A DNA stretch of 64,000 nucleotides from Cristatella mucedo (Eukaryota; Bryozoa; Phylactolaemata; Cristatellidae), in assembly GCA_009760855.2 (NCBI GenBank), contig WPIO01000028.1:4049501-4113500 (forward strand). The letters are read 5' to 3'. A program made the position numbers and the translations under genes. Below the pieces are notes generated by a model. The model was given only the letters and a program-made list of their open reading frames with translations. It did not search any database and was not told where the DNA came from. Positions 33,525-46,100 of the stretch are shown here, piece after piece; positions within the stretch are counted from its first letter, which is position 1; each line of letters begins with the position of its first letter.

Positions 33525-36100
33525 GTTGAGCGGTTTAAGTATTGGCAAACACTTGTATCGCCAAAAAAGTGGATGATTAGAATAGCCAGGCAATTTTTAG
33601 GAATTACTTCTTTAGAAACCAATAGGCAATGCCTACCATTAGCAAGTGGCAGTGAGGGGTGCTGGCCAAGTCGAGCGCACTACAGTAGTTGGCATACATC
33701 TAACGTCAGTTGCGACAGCGGCGCTTTGATTAAGGTCTTCAGCCTATCAAGCTTCCATTACTATTATAAGTTGCTAGTTTAACGAGTGCTGTTGTACGGG
33801 AATTTTCTCGCTCAAACAAGCATGCAGCTTACGATTTAGCCAGCAAACACTTTACTGCAAATAATAATTTCCTCAAATGAGAGGCATTTTATAGGGATAA
33901 ATGGAAACTTGTCATCGCACAGCAGAGACTGAAACTACTATTTGAACCGAGAGTTAGCGCTAGCCAGGAGGCAGCTACTAATCAGATACGGCCTTTGCAT
34001 GGGCTCTGGCCGCACTCTAGATCGCCTCAGACCCAATATCACCTCAGTTTCAGCCATAAAATCACGTACTCTAACCTGGTTCCGATCTCACAGTGACCCA
34101 AACTGCCATCCAGTTTGAGATTCTGACCCATATGCTGATTAAATCTGCACCTTCCACACAATCTTCTTGTGAATTTGCTAACATTGAAATTAAGATTGCG
34201 TAAGAATGTGGAAGTTAACCCTATTCTTGCTCAGGGTGCTTGTTTTTCTTATTACATTCTGCACGCCAAAGTCTGGTTGCCGCGTGAACAAAACTGTGCT
34301 GGAGGTCATTTACACGCCAAGGTCAAGGAAATTGACGCTAGTAGCACGAACCGTGCAAAGTTATTTAAATTACTCCAAGCAATTCTGCGTGCCAAAGACT
34401 TGGCGTAGACGGTGTATTTCCGCGGTGCGCGGAGGCATTCTTTTGTTGCCAAACTATTCTCCACCACACTTCACCGCAAAGCAGTATCAAAACACGCTTT
34501 CAAGCATAAGACAAGAGGGCTGAGAAGCAGAGCATCGGCTGAGGAAGAAACTACAACGGATAACTAGAGCTAAGTATTCAGCCACGGTGGGAAGTTAGTC
34601 AAGAAATAAAAGAGTGGTAAACTCAAGGCAAAATTCGTTCGTAACGATGCCAACAGCGTTTCTGCAGTCATTCCTGGCGCTACCACCTTTCCTACCGCTC
34701 TCCTCAGCCGCCTCTTTTCTGCTGCTTCCTGCGTGGATCCTTCTAGTTCTGCTTAGTGCGTCTAATTTATTTCCCGAGATCTCGTATCGGAGAGACTGTG
34801 CACCCAAAGTCCTTTCGGCTTTTAAGTCTGCAGAGACACCGACTGAGGCTGGTCGTATGACGTCATACTTAATAGGTCGCAGGTTTAGCCGGCTTGACGA
34901 AATGCGATGGACTTCTTTCTTCTAGTGCTACAGGCCTTCGGGCTTCCTTTTTATGGGGCATTTTCCGAAATTATAGTCCGTTTTTCTAAAAGTTGCAAAG
35001 GTATCGTGACATAATTCTGTTGTTTGTGGAACTTACTTCGAATTAGGGCCGGAAGAACCGTGCTCTTACCTATCTCTGGAGCCTCAAGAATGCGCCCTTA
35101 TAGTGGTGTAGTGTCCAAGCAACAGCAAAAATTCTGAAGCTATCCCAAAAGTAGTTGAAATTTAAGCAACGACACAGGTGCGCAGTGTGCGGCAGCAGAC
35201 GTATGTTCTCACTCGCGACGGCTCGCGGCGGGCTGGCACACCGCTGCTCACCGCTACCGTCACCTCAATTGCAAACTGCACTCTACGCCGTGTCTCCGTC
35301 GCCCCCTCGCTCCGCCTCTCGTCCTGCTTATTAGCAACAGCGAATCAGCAGTGGATTGACGGACCGCAGCTGCGTACCGGCCTGCACGTAAGCTACATGC
35401 AACAGCTATTCAAAATTGGGATTAGCGGACGATAGCTGCACACCGGCCTAAACTCAGGCCGCACCAAATTATGTCGTGTTAAAAGTGAACTACTTAAAAA
35501 GTCGATAGCTTGATAGTTTTTCTTTCACAGCTACAGCGTACTGCATCAATATTTTATATACTTACACCGCGAAAATTGCAGGCGGATGCAATAGTGCATG
35601 ATGCCCTGAGTTTGACGATTGGCCCCCCAATAGCTCTCTACGATTGATTAAACTTATTTTGAATAGACCTACAGCTTAACTTAGAAGTGATAATTAAACA
35701 TCGGTAGACGGAATCAGAGCCCGCTCGATGCCCTCTCCTTTCACGGTATCATTAGCGGAAGTGGACACGTGACACTGCAGATCTACGACTGTAGCGGGAA
35801 GATGAGGGCTTCGCCACTCGACAGATACCTCCTATGTGGTTCTTGAATGCTGTATGCATGTTTCAGAGTTAGCACGGGGCCACCTGGCGCACTTCTTCTC
35901 TGCATCCCGCATGCTGAGTGTCAAGATCGCAATGTAGCGGAATCAGCACAAATGTAAAAGTCGGCGAACCGGTTGTTATACGACGCTATTGCAGGTGTCA
36001 ATCACTGCCAAGGACTGGGCTAAAACCGCACCTTCTTGCGGGCCCAGGCCATGCCGGATATAAAATCTCAGTAATCCTCAACTTTTTTCTATTGCCTTGC
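33525..36100. other. Intergenic, one weak secreted-protein-like frame
   Basis: At 34206-34523 a 105-codon frame starts MWKLTLFLLRVLVFLITFC, which looks like a signal peptide, followed by a basic Cys-containing region. No family, Kozak context or splice support was found. The rest is unassigned. Confidence 0.3.
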
Positions 36101-36103
36101 ACA

Positions 36104-36258
36104 TATATAATTCATTTGTGTTGCGCCCTAAGGGGAACTAAATCTCTATCGGTCGCTTCGCGTATGCTGCAGAGCTCGAGTCCACGACCTCGGTCGTAAA
36201 GGTGAGCACCTGGACCTTGGTCATTAGGCTAGCACCTTGACCCCTGGACTCAACCAGA
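36104..36258 (-). mobile_element. SINE-2 copy
   Basis: GCGCCCTAAGGGGAACTAAA, CTCGAGTCCACGACCTCGGT and AAGGTGAGCACC, with a partly duplicated head (two CACCT...TTGG blocks). Confidence 0.65.
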
Positions 36259-36411
36259 GCGGCGTTGGAAGGCTACTCGCTAAGTACTTTGTTCATTACA
36301 GCCGAAGACGGCTTTTATAAGAGCCGCTTTTCCACCACATTTGGATCCGACTGTCAGACTAGGAAGTAAAGGACGTGGGAACTACAGCGGGTGGTAGTAT
36401 GTTTATAAATT

Positions 36412-36488
36412 TAAGGATATTCGTATAGCACCCTCAAAGAACTAGAATTTCTCTATGCACTGTACATATGCTGTAAAGTGCCATGATT
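36412..36488 (-). mobile_element. LINE family B tail fragment, diverged
   Basis: ATAGCACCCTCAAAGAACTA followed by CACTGTACATATGCTGTAAA: a diverged reverse-complement tail. Confidence 0.45.
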
Positions 36489-36761
36489 AAGAAAAGACTA
36501 AACTGAGTGCCTCAAATTGAGACCACACGAAATCCCGTCTCAGCAGCGTATCCCAGAGAGCTTTTCCAGAAAATATGGGTCATGATAACGTTCTTTCTAT
36601 GCCTTCGCTAAAAAAACTGCCATCTACTCACAAATGTCACTTCTGGCGATTAACCAGTTTGCAGATAGGTTTAACTAAAGAAGCTAATGTTGACGAGCAT
36701 TTTAGACAATTCTCCGTTAACTGGCTTGCAACAATAGCGAAATTCAATATCATATTCGGAT

Positions 36762-36980
36762 AATAATAATAATAATAATAATTCACTTGATAAAGCGCCC
36801 TCAGAGAACTTAATCTCTCTCTAGGCGCTTTACATTTGCTGTAAAGTGAAATGCAATTGAATGGTAAGTAAAATCATGCTTGAAAAAACAAACGAAATGA
36901 ATAATATGGTTAGGGGTGACATGCACAGGGTCAGCATGCAAATGTGGTTAGTGGCAGCATGCACAGTGTCAGCACGCTTT
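36762..36980 (-). mobile_element. LINE family B 3' UTR copy
   Basis: (AAT)n, then TAAAGCGCCCTCAGAGAACT and CTCTAGGCGCTTTACATTTG, and the UTR up to GCACAGTGTCAGCACGC. It is nearly identical to the ends at 53400-53620 and 57830-58025. Confidence 0.75.
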
Positions 36981-37239
36981 TCATTTGTGAAAGCGTCGTC
37001 AGTATTAAAAAGTAGGGAAATCACTTTGCCAATATTTTCTCTCAAGTGTTTGAGCGATGCTTAGCCCTATGTCGGATTCTTCATGTCCGAACTATTCTAG
37101 TATCAGCATTTGTAATACGCGATTATAAATTAATAAAGGCAAAGGGGAAATGCCTAGGTGCAGCAAATTATTTATGTCTAAATAGCGATGTGATGCGCAA
37201 TCAATTAAAATGCAAAGTATATACTAACACGTGTAAGGG

Positions 37240-37325
37240 TATAATAATTAAAATAATAGGTCGCATGCATAGCGCCCTAAGAGAACTTAATCTCCATTCA
37301 GGCACGTTACAAACTGCTGCAAAAG
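37240..37325 (-). mobile_element. SINE-2/LINE B tail fragment
   Basis: ATAATAATTAAAATAATAGG, AGCGCCCTAAGAGAACTTAA and TCCATTCAGGCACGTTACAA. Confidence 0.5.
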
Positions 37326-37764
37326 AATCAATACCCGGCGGTGGGTGGTGGCGGGCGGGCGGGGGGGGGGCGGGGTTATTGGCATGCATGGAATCAAGCA
37401 AGCGCGAGCAGCTTAGTAAGCAAGCGTCGCCTAAAGCTAAAGACAGCATGCAACTACTCGCAGCCAGTCAGACTTCGTTAGTTTGTTCATTAGCTAGAGA
37501 TCTAGAGATCTAGGCCCGCCATTCCTGAGCCCCTCCCCCGACCGTCGCCAACGACGAGACTAAGTCCTACTTCACTCATTGAGCAGCCGCTGTCTGCTCG
37601 TATAAATAAGCACTACAATTGGTTTGGTCACTTTTGGTTTTGGTCACTTTCGCGTCTTTTCCCCTACGCGAAAATCTTGTGGGTCTTGCCCCCTTTACAT
37701 GAAAATTTTGGCTTCGCTTGTGAACGATACTCTTATGATTTTGGACGCGTATATGAATCTCAAA

Positions 37765-37874
<110 letters not shown>

Positions 37875-38111
37875 AGATATCTTTGCTTTTTAGGGTTTTT
37901 GATACATGGCTCAGGCTTTGTTGTTCCGTATTTATTGTGTGTTCGTGCTTTTTAGGGATCAAGTCATAGGGTTTTACTAGTTAGAGAGTAGAACTCACGG
38001 TTTACGCTTTACATCCGTTGTACAGCTACAATGGTGACCTTTCTGCTCTGGGCACTGTGAATAGGAGAAAGTTCGCTCTTCTAAGCCGAACGAAGCCTCC
38101 GTACTAGCTAA

Positions 38112-38156
38112 TATATATATAATATATAGCGAACCCAGCTATATATTATATATATA
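38112..38156. repeat. AT-rich palindrome, 19-bp arms
   Basis: Arms 38112-38130 and 38138-38156 are perfect inverted copies around the 7-nt loop GAACCCA. A further partial copy (AAAATATATAGCTGG) follows. Confidence 0.85.
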
Positions 38157-38167
38157 AAATATATAGC

Positions 38168-38233
38168 TGGATAAGTCATAGGACACCAATATGATCTTGC
38201 TAAATCATAGGACACCAATGTGATCTTGCTAAG
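38168..38233 (+). repeat. Two-copy tandem repeat, about 32-bp unit
   Basis: Two units of TCATAGGACACCAATRTGAT followed by CTTGCTAA, differing at one or two positions. It sits next to the AT palindrome. Confidence 0.85.
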
Positions 38234-38642
38234 CTTCTACTTCACTGCATATTCTTAGGTTCCGACCTGGGGCTATCAAGTCGTTAAGTGGGCTGAGCAC
38301 ATCAGTGGAGGGATAACTTTGACCTTGCTCTAGCTAGCCAATCGTGGCACAGCATGCTCCAAACAACATACTTAAGGAATAAGGGAATATGGTCCGGCAG
38401 CCCTATTCGATCCAACTCTGGCTACAACAAACTTTCCTCGAGCTATTTTAGCTACTGCTTACCGATTCATCCATACATACAAAACCTACCTAACTCATAC
38501 CTGCCTGTAGTACCGGACTCGGGAGAGGGACAAAGCAGCAAACACTTTCAAGTTCAAAATAACCAACAGCCTGTTCTTTCTTGTAGTAGGAGCACACGTA
38601 CAAAGGGAGCAACGAGCAACAAAAATTAGTAATGCTGGTAGA

Positions 38643-38648
38643 TTTAAT
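38643..38648 (-). terminator. Candidate polyadenylation signal of TFIP11 (ATTAAA)
   Basis: ATTAAA on the minus strand about 130 nt after the TFIP11 stop codon. It is the common variant of AATAAA and is suitably placed, but no transcript evidence is available. Confidence 0.35.
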
Positions 38649-38776
38649 ACATGGCATCAGAGGATAAAGACACAATCATTACCTGGCATACTTAACTGAA
38701 GTATCAGACGGCACAGGCACGATCAACACGGGAATCGTCCGAGTGAAAGGGCAAATGCAAAATGCAGAGACTGCTA

Positions 38777-39219
38777 CTAAATCCGCATTGCTCGGTCGAG
38801 AAGCATACCCATGGAGACTGGAGTCCACATGCCAGTCTCGGTGAGCATGAACGCCACGTTGATGTCAATGCAGATTAGCAGTGAGCCTAGCCTGTACACT
38901 TGCCGGCCCTCGTGCAACCGTCCAGGCACGGGCACAAAGATAATGTTCGAGTCGGCTGCTCGCTTCTCGAGCAGCTCCTTAAAGCTCTGAGGAACAGCCA
39001 CACCCGAGGACAAGGTCCGAAACATTACACCGCTGCCAGCCGCTGACCAGCTGCCTCCGTCGCTAACGTGGCTCTGTGCTGCTTGAGGAGCATTTGGTGC
39101 CAGCGGAGGAGGTGCCGAGCCACCATAGTACGACGAAGCACTCGCTGGAGGTAGAGGCGGCAGTGGACCGCCGGCAACTGGGACGCGGCTCATCATCGCC
39201 AAAGCACGGTTCAACTGTT
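38777..39219 (-). CDS. TFIP11: TFIP11 exon 10 (terminal)
   Basis: Acceptor TCCATTACAG. Starts [13 protein letters not shown], passes through a Pro/Ala/Ser/Gly-rich stretch of about 60 residues, and ends with [34 protein letters not shown] and a Trp-Thr-Pro-Val motif before the stop. The closing block matches the vertebrate C-terminus. The middle lacks the basic RRKDFQYEAM-type helix seen in vertebrates. Confidence 0.93.
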
Positions 39220-40025
39220 CTGTAATGGAAAATCAACGGTAACGTGTCGCGCACCTAAATCCACAAGCGCTAAACCACTTGCAACAGATACACAGAATAA
39301 AAGGCAGCAGCTACTTTACTGGGGTACCTGATATAGTGGTGTGGGTCAGCAGGCGATCAGGAATGAGCGACTTCCATCCCTTATACCAGCTGGCGATCTC
39401 ATCGTAATTGGCTGTCGGGTTAGCAAGCCAAGAACCCAACGTCTGCAGCCAGCGTGGAAAGAAATGCTTCTCAAACAACGACACGATGGGCTGATCAGCC
39501 AGCATGTCTTGCCACACAAGGACCCAGTGCCACTGGTCTAAAACAACAAGCCAGTTAGTTACAACATACATTTGCACGGATGCTGTTACCAATGCTTTGG
39601 ACAATATGCTATGATCGACAGTAAAGTTAGGTTGACGGCAAAGGCGTAATTTAAAATTATGAGCAATCTTGCTGTCTTATTTTTGTAACAAAATCAGGTC
39701 TTTTTCATTCAAGTACCCTAATGTAAATAAGTATTCAGAATTATAGTCAAGTGTGGTAGGTTTAGGCCAGCCTTAAGGCATCGACCTCCAGTCAAAACTT
39801 CTTCGGCTCTTTAGACAGGCAGCAAATCTAACTATAGCAGCACCTTATTGCCATTGCCAATTCAGCATTTGGCAGTGATTGCGAGGAATACCTTTATGGT
39901 ACATTGTGTTAGGCATCAGACCCTTCCAGTAGGGCAGGGTTCTGTGAGAAGCCAGTGAGGCTTTTGGCTTTATGAATACCTCATACATCACAGCTAATGG
40001 CAAGTGAGCCATAGATATGAGATGA

Positions 40026-40102
<77 letters not shown>

Positions 40103-43100
40103 AAACAGAAGCTTAGACTGTGCCTCAGGGTACCCCCATATGTCAAAGGCTCACAGGCTGTGGCCATAGACGTTAGAAGCTTGTCTGGATAGCCTGTAAT
40201 ATCATGGCGGCAATTGCTGTTTCTACACACTGCAAAATTAGCCTTTGTTTCTGTGAGAACTTGACCTCATTGGGAAGTTGCACGTGGTAGGCCACTGAAT
40301 ACGAACTCAATAAAAAAAAGGGTATTTCATACTTGAGCAAATAATCAAAGCAGCCTACTTTTATAGCCCTTTGAAGAGGTCAATCGCGAGTCTTTCCATG
40401 TACTACATCAGAGGTGAATTCACTGCAACTTCTTGCTGGAGCAAAACAGAACAAACAAGTTCTCATTTAGCCTGGTGTTAATTGCTCATCTAATGGCACT
40501 AGAATTGCTCATCCAATGGCACGCCGAAAGAATTTTTCAGAATCGTGTTAATTTTTTATGCAACCCATTTAACTGCTTACATTATAAAACTTGGCTTCCA
40601 TATCCTATATCTGATCACCTTAAAGTGCTTCATAGTGCCCCTTTTGAGGATTGATAGTTCAACCCTTACGTACGGCAAGCACAGTACAAGTGAAAGAAAT
40701 GATTTCGATTCTTGTGCAGCCTTAGAAATACACCAATACGGCTTCATGCATCAGTTTACAGTGATCCACTAGGGCAAGTTCACTATTTTGACGGGAAATT
40801 TGAGTTTTTAGAAGTAATCCCGAAAGCCTACCGTTTCAGTGCAATAACTATCATTTGCCGATACGTTTACGCAAAGACCTGTAGAACCTGCAAGACACTG
40901 CCAGTATTAACTGCTACGGCAAATCGCGTCTTCAAGGCCTTACTTCCAGTCGATGAGCAACAGCCACGAGATCTGTCCAATAAATTCTATGATTGTACGA
41001 TATAATTTTTCCTTACTTTAGGGTCTTGCCCCCACACTGAAATCTTGGCTCTGCTCATGGTACATTCCAGCAGCCGATTAATTGCTGTGTCACTCGAAGG
41101 AGAAGATTGGTTGACAATGGTCGGTCTTTCCTATTTGAGGATATCTCCACCGTTTAATTTCGTAAAGGTCATAATCAAAGAGGGAGGAGATGCGGACAAG
41201 AACAAGTGGGCAGCATTGGCACTTGAACAACTAACTTTGGAAGGATTGAAGAGGGTCACAAGCCAATAGACAACAGGTGATTAGACTGTCCTCAACTGGC
41301 TATAAATGCAGGAAAGAAAGCTTGGTTATGAAATTCCCCTCACATTACACTAAAACAGCCAGGGCCAAATCCATTTTAATTTGGGAGAACATTACCAAAC
41401 CAAGGAAGGGTTACATCTTTGCCTTGCCAAAAAAGAAAGGCTGAGCAAATCATAGTAGTGGCTACCCACTCCCAAGGGGCTCATACAGTATATACACACA
41501 GTGACACAGTGCTGGCCCCAAAAATATTGGCACCAACAATGGCCCCTCTACTTTTTGAGTCTGGATAAGTGTGGTCCCTATTAACGACACAAACTAATTA
41601 CAGAATACTAGTAAAATGTATTTTCTATCAATTGTGATATGAATAGAGCTCATAAGCTTCAACCTCTACCGTATGGTTGACGTTTTAATGGAGTGAAGTA
41701 AGAAATTACCAGGGGCATTTAAGTTATCTCCCCACCCTGAAAACTAGGGTTGCCTGTTAAGGTAAGCATGACAAGCCTGCTCCAGCAAATTGCACAGGAA
41801 TGCCCGGATGCAATTGCACGCATCCAGGGTTCAATGCGGCTAGGCCATTTTGAGTTCAGAGGCTCTCAGCGGTAAGCAGGGCTCAACAGAAGATGAGAGG
41901 ATTTTCCAAGCACGAGGATTATTCTAATCGAGCGATTGGGAGGAAGATCGTTATTACAGAAGCAGCAGTGAGTTAAAATTTGAAGAAGCTAGAACAGATC
42001 GGAACGATGAATCACCGGATCGGAAGAGGAAGGCATTGCTGCACGACGATGTTCCAGTCAAGAGTCCAGACTTGAATCCCATTGGACATTTGTGGCAGGA
42101 GTTGGAGCATAAAATACGCAAACAGGTCACCCTTCCACGAAATTGTAATGATTCTTGCCTCCCGAAATAGAGCACTCTCACACACGTTCGTGTTCGTTGC
42201 AGAATTCTTCCGAAAACCAAAGTTCTTGCGAACATCGTATCTGCAAACGATACAGCTAAGACCTGTTTAAAGTTCATCTGATTGTTATTTGACTGTAGCG
42301 TGTAAGAAATTATGTGCCTATGGATATCTAAACGCTTATCACTTTGGGCTGCTGGGTCTCCCATTCCGGCGGCTGCCTTAGCTATGCCGGCGGCTAGTAA
42401 CCTGCATTTTAGTTGTTGTTTGTGCATTGTTCGTTTATCAAGCATGATATTACTCACCATTCAATTACATTTCCCTTTGCAGCAAATGTAAAGCGCCCAG
42501 AAAGAGATAGAGTTCTCTGGGGTGCTTTATCAAGTGCATTATTATTATTATTAATGAATTATTCGAACTTTTGTAGACAGAATCACAGAAAATCACATCT
42601 GACGTAGGTGAGAAATTGTCGGGGTCAATGCCCAGAAAGCTCCTCACAGTTATAAGAAACATGATACTTGTGATTTCGATTTGAGTTCTCTTGAAGTACT
42701 TTACACATGAATTATACATATATATATATATTTCATTTTTTATAGTACTTCAAGAGAACTCAAATCACTGCCAGGCACTTTAAAGCTTCGTACCACCTGC
42801 TTTTCGGAATCTAACGGTTTAGTTATACCTCGTACTAACCACAAATCCTTTGGAGACTGTGCCTTTAGTTCGTATGCTCCAAAGCCTGGAACTCACTCCC
42901 GACCTGTGTCACGACATCTCCCGACTTTCCACATTAAAAAAACAAACTAAAAAGCCACCTATTTATCACAGCATTTAGTGGGTCTATGTGATTCGTCCTT
43001 TATGTGCCTATGCATGCTGACACTGTGCATGCTGCCACTAACCATACTTGCTTGCTGACCCTGTGCATGTCACCCGTAACCATGTTATTCTTGTTTATTG

Positions 43101-46100
43101 AGCGTGCTACCACTAATCATTCGATCGTGCTTCTTTTGCAGCAAATGTAAAGCGCGCCTAGAAAGAGATTGAGTTCTCTGGGGGTGCTTTATCAAATGTG
43201 GTGCGATTGCTACTTACTAAGACGCAGGGCTTGAGACCCATGGGCACAACCAAGGCTTGCAGCCTAATGACACTTTTCCCTAAGCCCCACAATTAGCAAG
43301 GTGCCAAGCTATGGCTAGCTGCACAAGTGCAAAAGGACAATTTGCAAAGCACGAATTAATAGAAAATAACAGATCTCACGAGTGAGACCTCATAATTAAA
43401 AGCATGTAGAATAAGTGAACAGAATATATAACAAATGCAGTAGCAGAATATCACTCACCTAGTCTTTGTTGGAGTGGGTTAATAACCAGTTCCTGAAGCC
43501 CCTCAGCAAGCTTAGGCACAATGTTTTTGAGCAGGAATGCATCCATGTGACCCTGGGAGAATACGCCAACCCACGGCTGAAGCATGAGTTTTGCCGATAT
43601 GTCCGACGGATGCCAATTGGTCAGTGCATTGGCTAGCTTGTGTCGGATGGGTGCATACAGTATTTCAAGGCGGTTCCCTGTTACAGAAACGTCGGTAAAA
43701 AACAGGATAATATAGACTGCATGCTATGACTAAATATGAGTACATAATTTTAATATTGGTCACAACGACTTATCCAAGACAATGGTAAAATCGATCGAAA
43801 GATAAGCTGTAACCAGAAGCAAGACTGAATTTTTTTTATCCTAAAGACAGCCACTCTTTGCTTGCAATGTGCCACGGGATCAGCAGCCAAAGGAAGCCAC
43901 CCAGCAAAATTGCACTCACACTTGCTGCCTGCTACTTTTAAGGTTTTTCCTTTAAAAGGTGTCAGCACAGTTTTCTACATTATGCATAATCGTGTCCACC
44001 ACTTTAATTAGAAAACTAATACAACCAAGCATCAACAGTAAAACAGTATTTGTTTTTAAATATAAGGGAGTCACTATTTGAGCCGTGATGGCACACTAGG
44101 TAAGGCAGTTGTTATTCGAACCCACGACCGATGTCGTGGGTTCGAATCCTGCAGTGGGTGATTCTTTATTGCTGCTGCAAGTGGTGTTGATAGCCGTAAT
44201 GGCTCTTCTGTCGCTTACAAAAGAGGCTGTTCAATCAGCTAGTTAATTTATTATATTTATATTGCTATTTATAACTCCCTATTTGCAGATCTTCCGGCCA
44301 GTGCAATAAGGCACCTACGGTTGGTACAAAAGCTAGGGTGCCTGTCGTGAACATCCCAGTTGCCACATTACACTACTTCTCACCAACCTGAAGTTGCTCA
44401 TCATCAAGTGGTGCATCAACTTCAAGGTTCAGTCACCCCCTTTCAGTCACCCCCTTTCGTCATTTCATTCTCTTTTCACACCCTATCCAATCTACTTCCG
44501 AATCAGGCTAGGCTTTGTACCAACTGTTCTCCCAGACTCAAGTCGTTTAGCTGTGCCTCTATCCAACCTCAAATCCTTTGGTGATATTAGTCCGTATGCT
44601 CTCAGAGCCATGAACTGACTCTCGACTGACATCGCGACATCCCCTGACTTGACAACATTTAAAAAAAGCTAAACACGCACTCGTTCATCATTTGCATTTG
44701 CCCAGTCCGTATAAATCGTTCTTTGCATATGCATTTGTAAGCTGAGGGTATGATTACTATCATTACTATATTGACATGCTTCCTTTGCGACCAATCAGCA
44801 ACTAATATGTATGGCAACTATGGCTAAGAGGACATTGAATACTTCAATGTGGTGCAACTGCTGATACGTCTCCAAGATGGTTTCACAAGGTTTCCTTGAC
44901 TTCTTTGCAAATGGGACGTGAGGCTACTAAAGTCGACTACGACACAAGGGAATGGCCACAGCCAACCCCTGTATCTCTGTAGGGAAGAGGAACACCAAGT
45001 GTAGACCTACAGTTGCTGGTAGACCTAAGAAAGGTGCCGATGCTACCACTGCATATTAAGTTAAGCTTCGTCAAGTAATTTGCTACAGCTTTGGACAATG
45101 AGTCAGCAGCTTTCAAATACCTCCAAACGTCCACGGCAGTCGGAGGGACAGGCCAAAGCTGATATCCTCGTCAGACTACGGATAAAGAATATCATAGAAT
45201 GCCAAATTTACCTAGAATCTGAACAGGAAGGAGAAAGCAACCTGTAACCGTTTTGTTGCAATAGTTTGAGGCTTTCTGGAGAATGTCAAGGCCGAAAAAT
45301 GTTGGCAGCTTGTTCAGGCTCATAAAGAACTATGCCGAAATGGGATGCCGAGTCACATCAGAGTCAATATTTTTGATTCCCATGTAGTGTATCTATCTGT
45401 AACTCGACAGAGTCACACAAACTAAGAGAGTGTTATGCTGCAGGGCGTTCTATAGCACACTCAAAGTCTAAGAGGCTTTCGGTGTGCATTCGGTAGCCAA
45501 CAGACTTAATCACAAATAACAAAGAGAAAGTGAGAAGCAAAGCTGAGTACGGAGGGCAGACGAGGAAGTGAGTAGTGTGGAAGTAACTGCAGGACAGCAG
45601 TCAGGAGAAGGAGAAAAGACGTCATTGCCTACGAACAACCAATGCTTAATAGGTGAAGTGAGTTTCACAGTCTAAGACCTGCACGGCAAAAGCTTCTGAT
45701 ACCAACGAGCTTTAGACCTAGGAATAAAGCAGCCAATTTATTGTCCATGAAGGACTCGAGGATATGCGGAGGCTGAAAGTGGTTCAGCTGTTCAGCTAGG
45801 TCTGAAGGAGCCAAGCCACGGCAGACCTTGTGGTCAGATTAAGAATTTTGCCCTGTAGCCGTTGATCGAATTGCAACCACCGAAGATCCTTCAGCAAAAG
45901 AGACACACGGCTGATACTCCGGGATTTTCCGACGACTACTTGAAGCCATATCCATCGCCAGGGAAGAGGGTTAATGACTTAAGGGTAGCTCAGCCAAAAC
46001 GGAATTGCAGTAGTCCAGCCTATAGAGAATCCGGAAGCTAATAAGATTTTTAGCAAGCCACCGTGACAGACAGGGAAAAAGGCGATGGTTAAGTGCAGAA

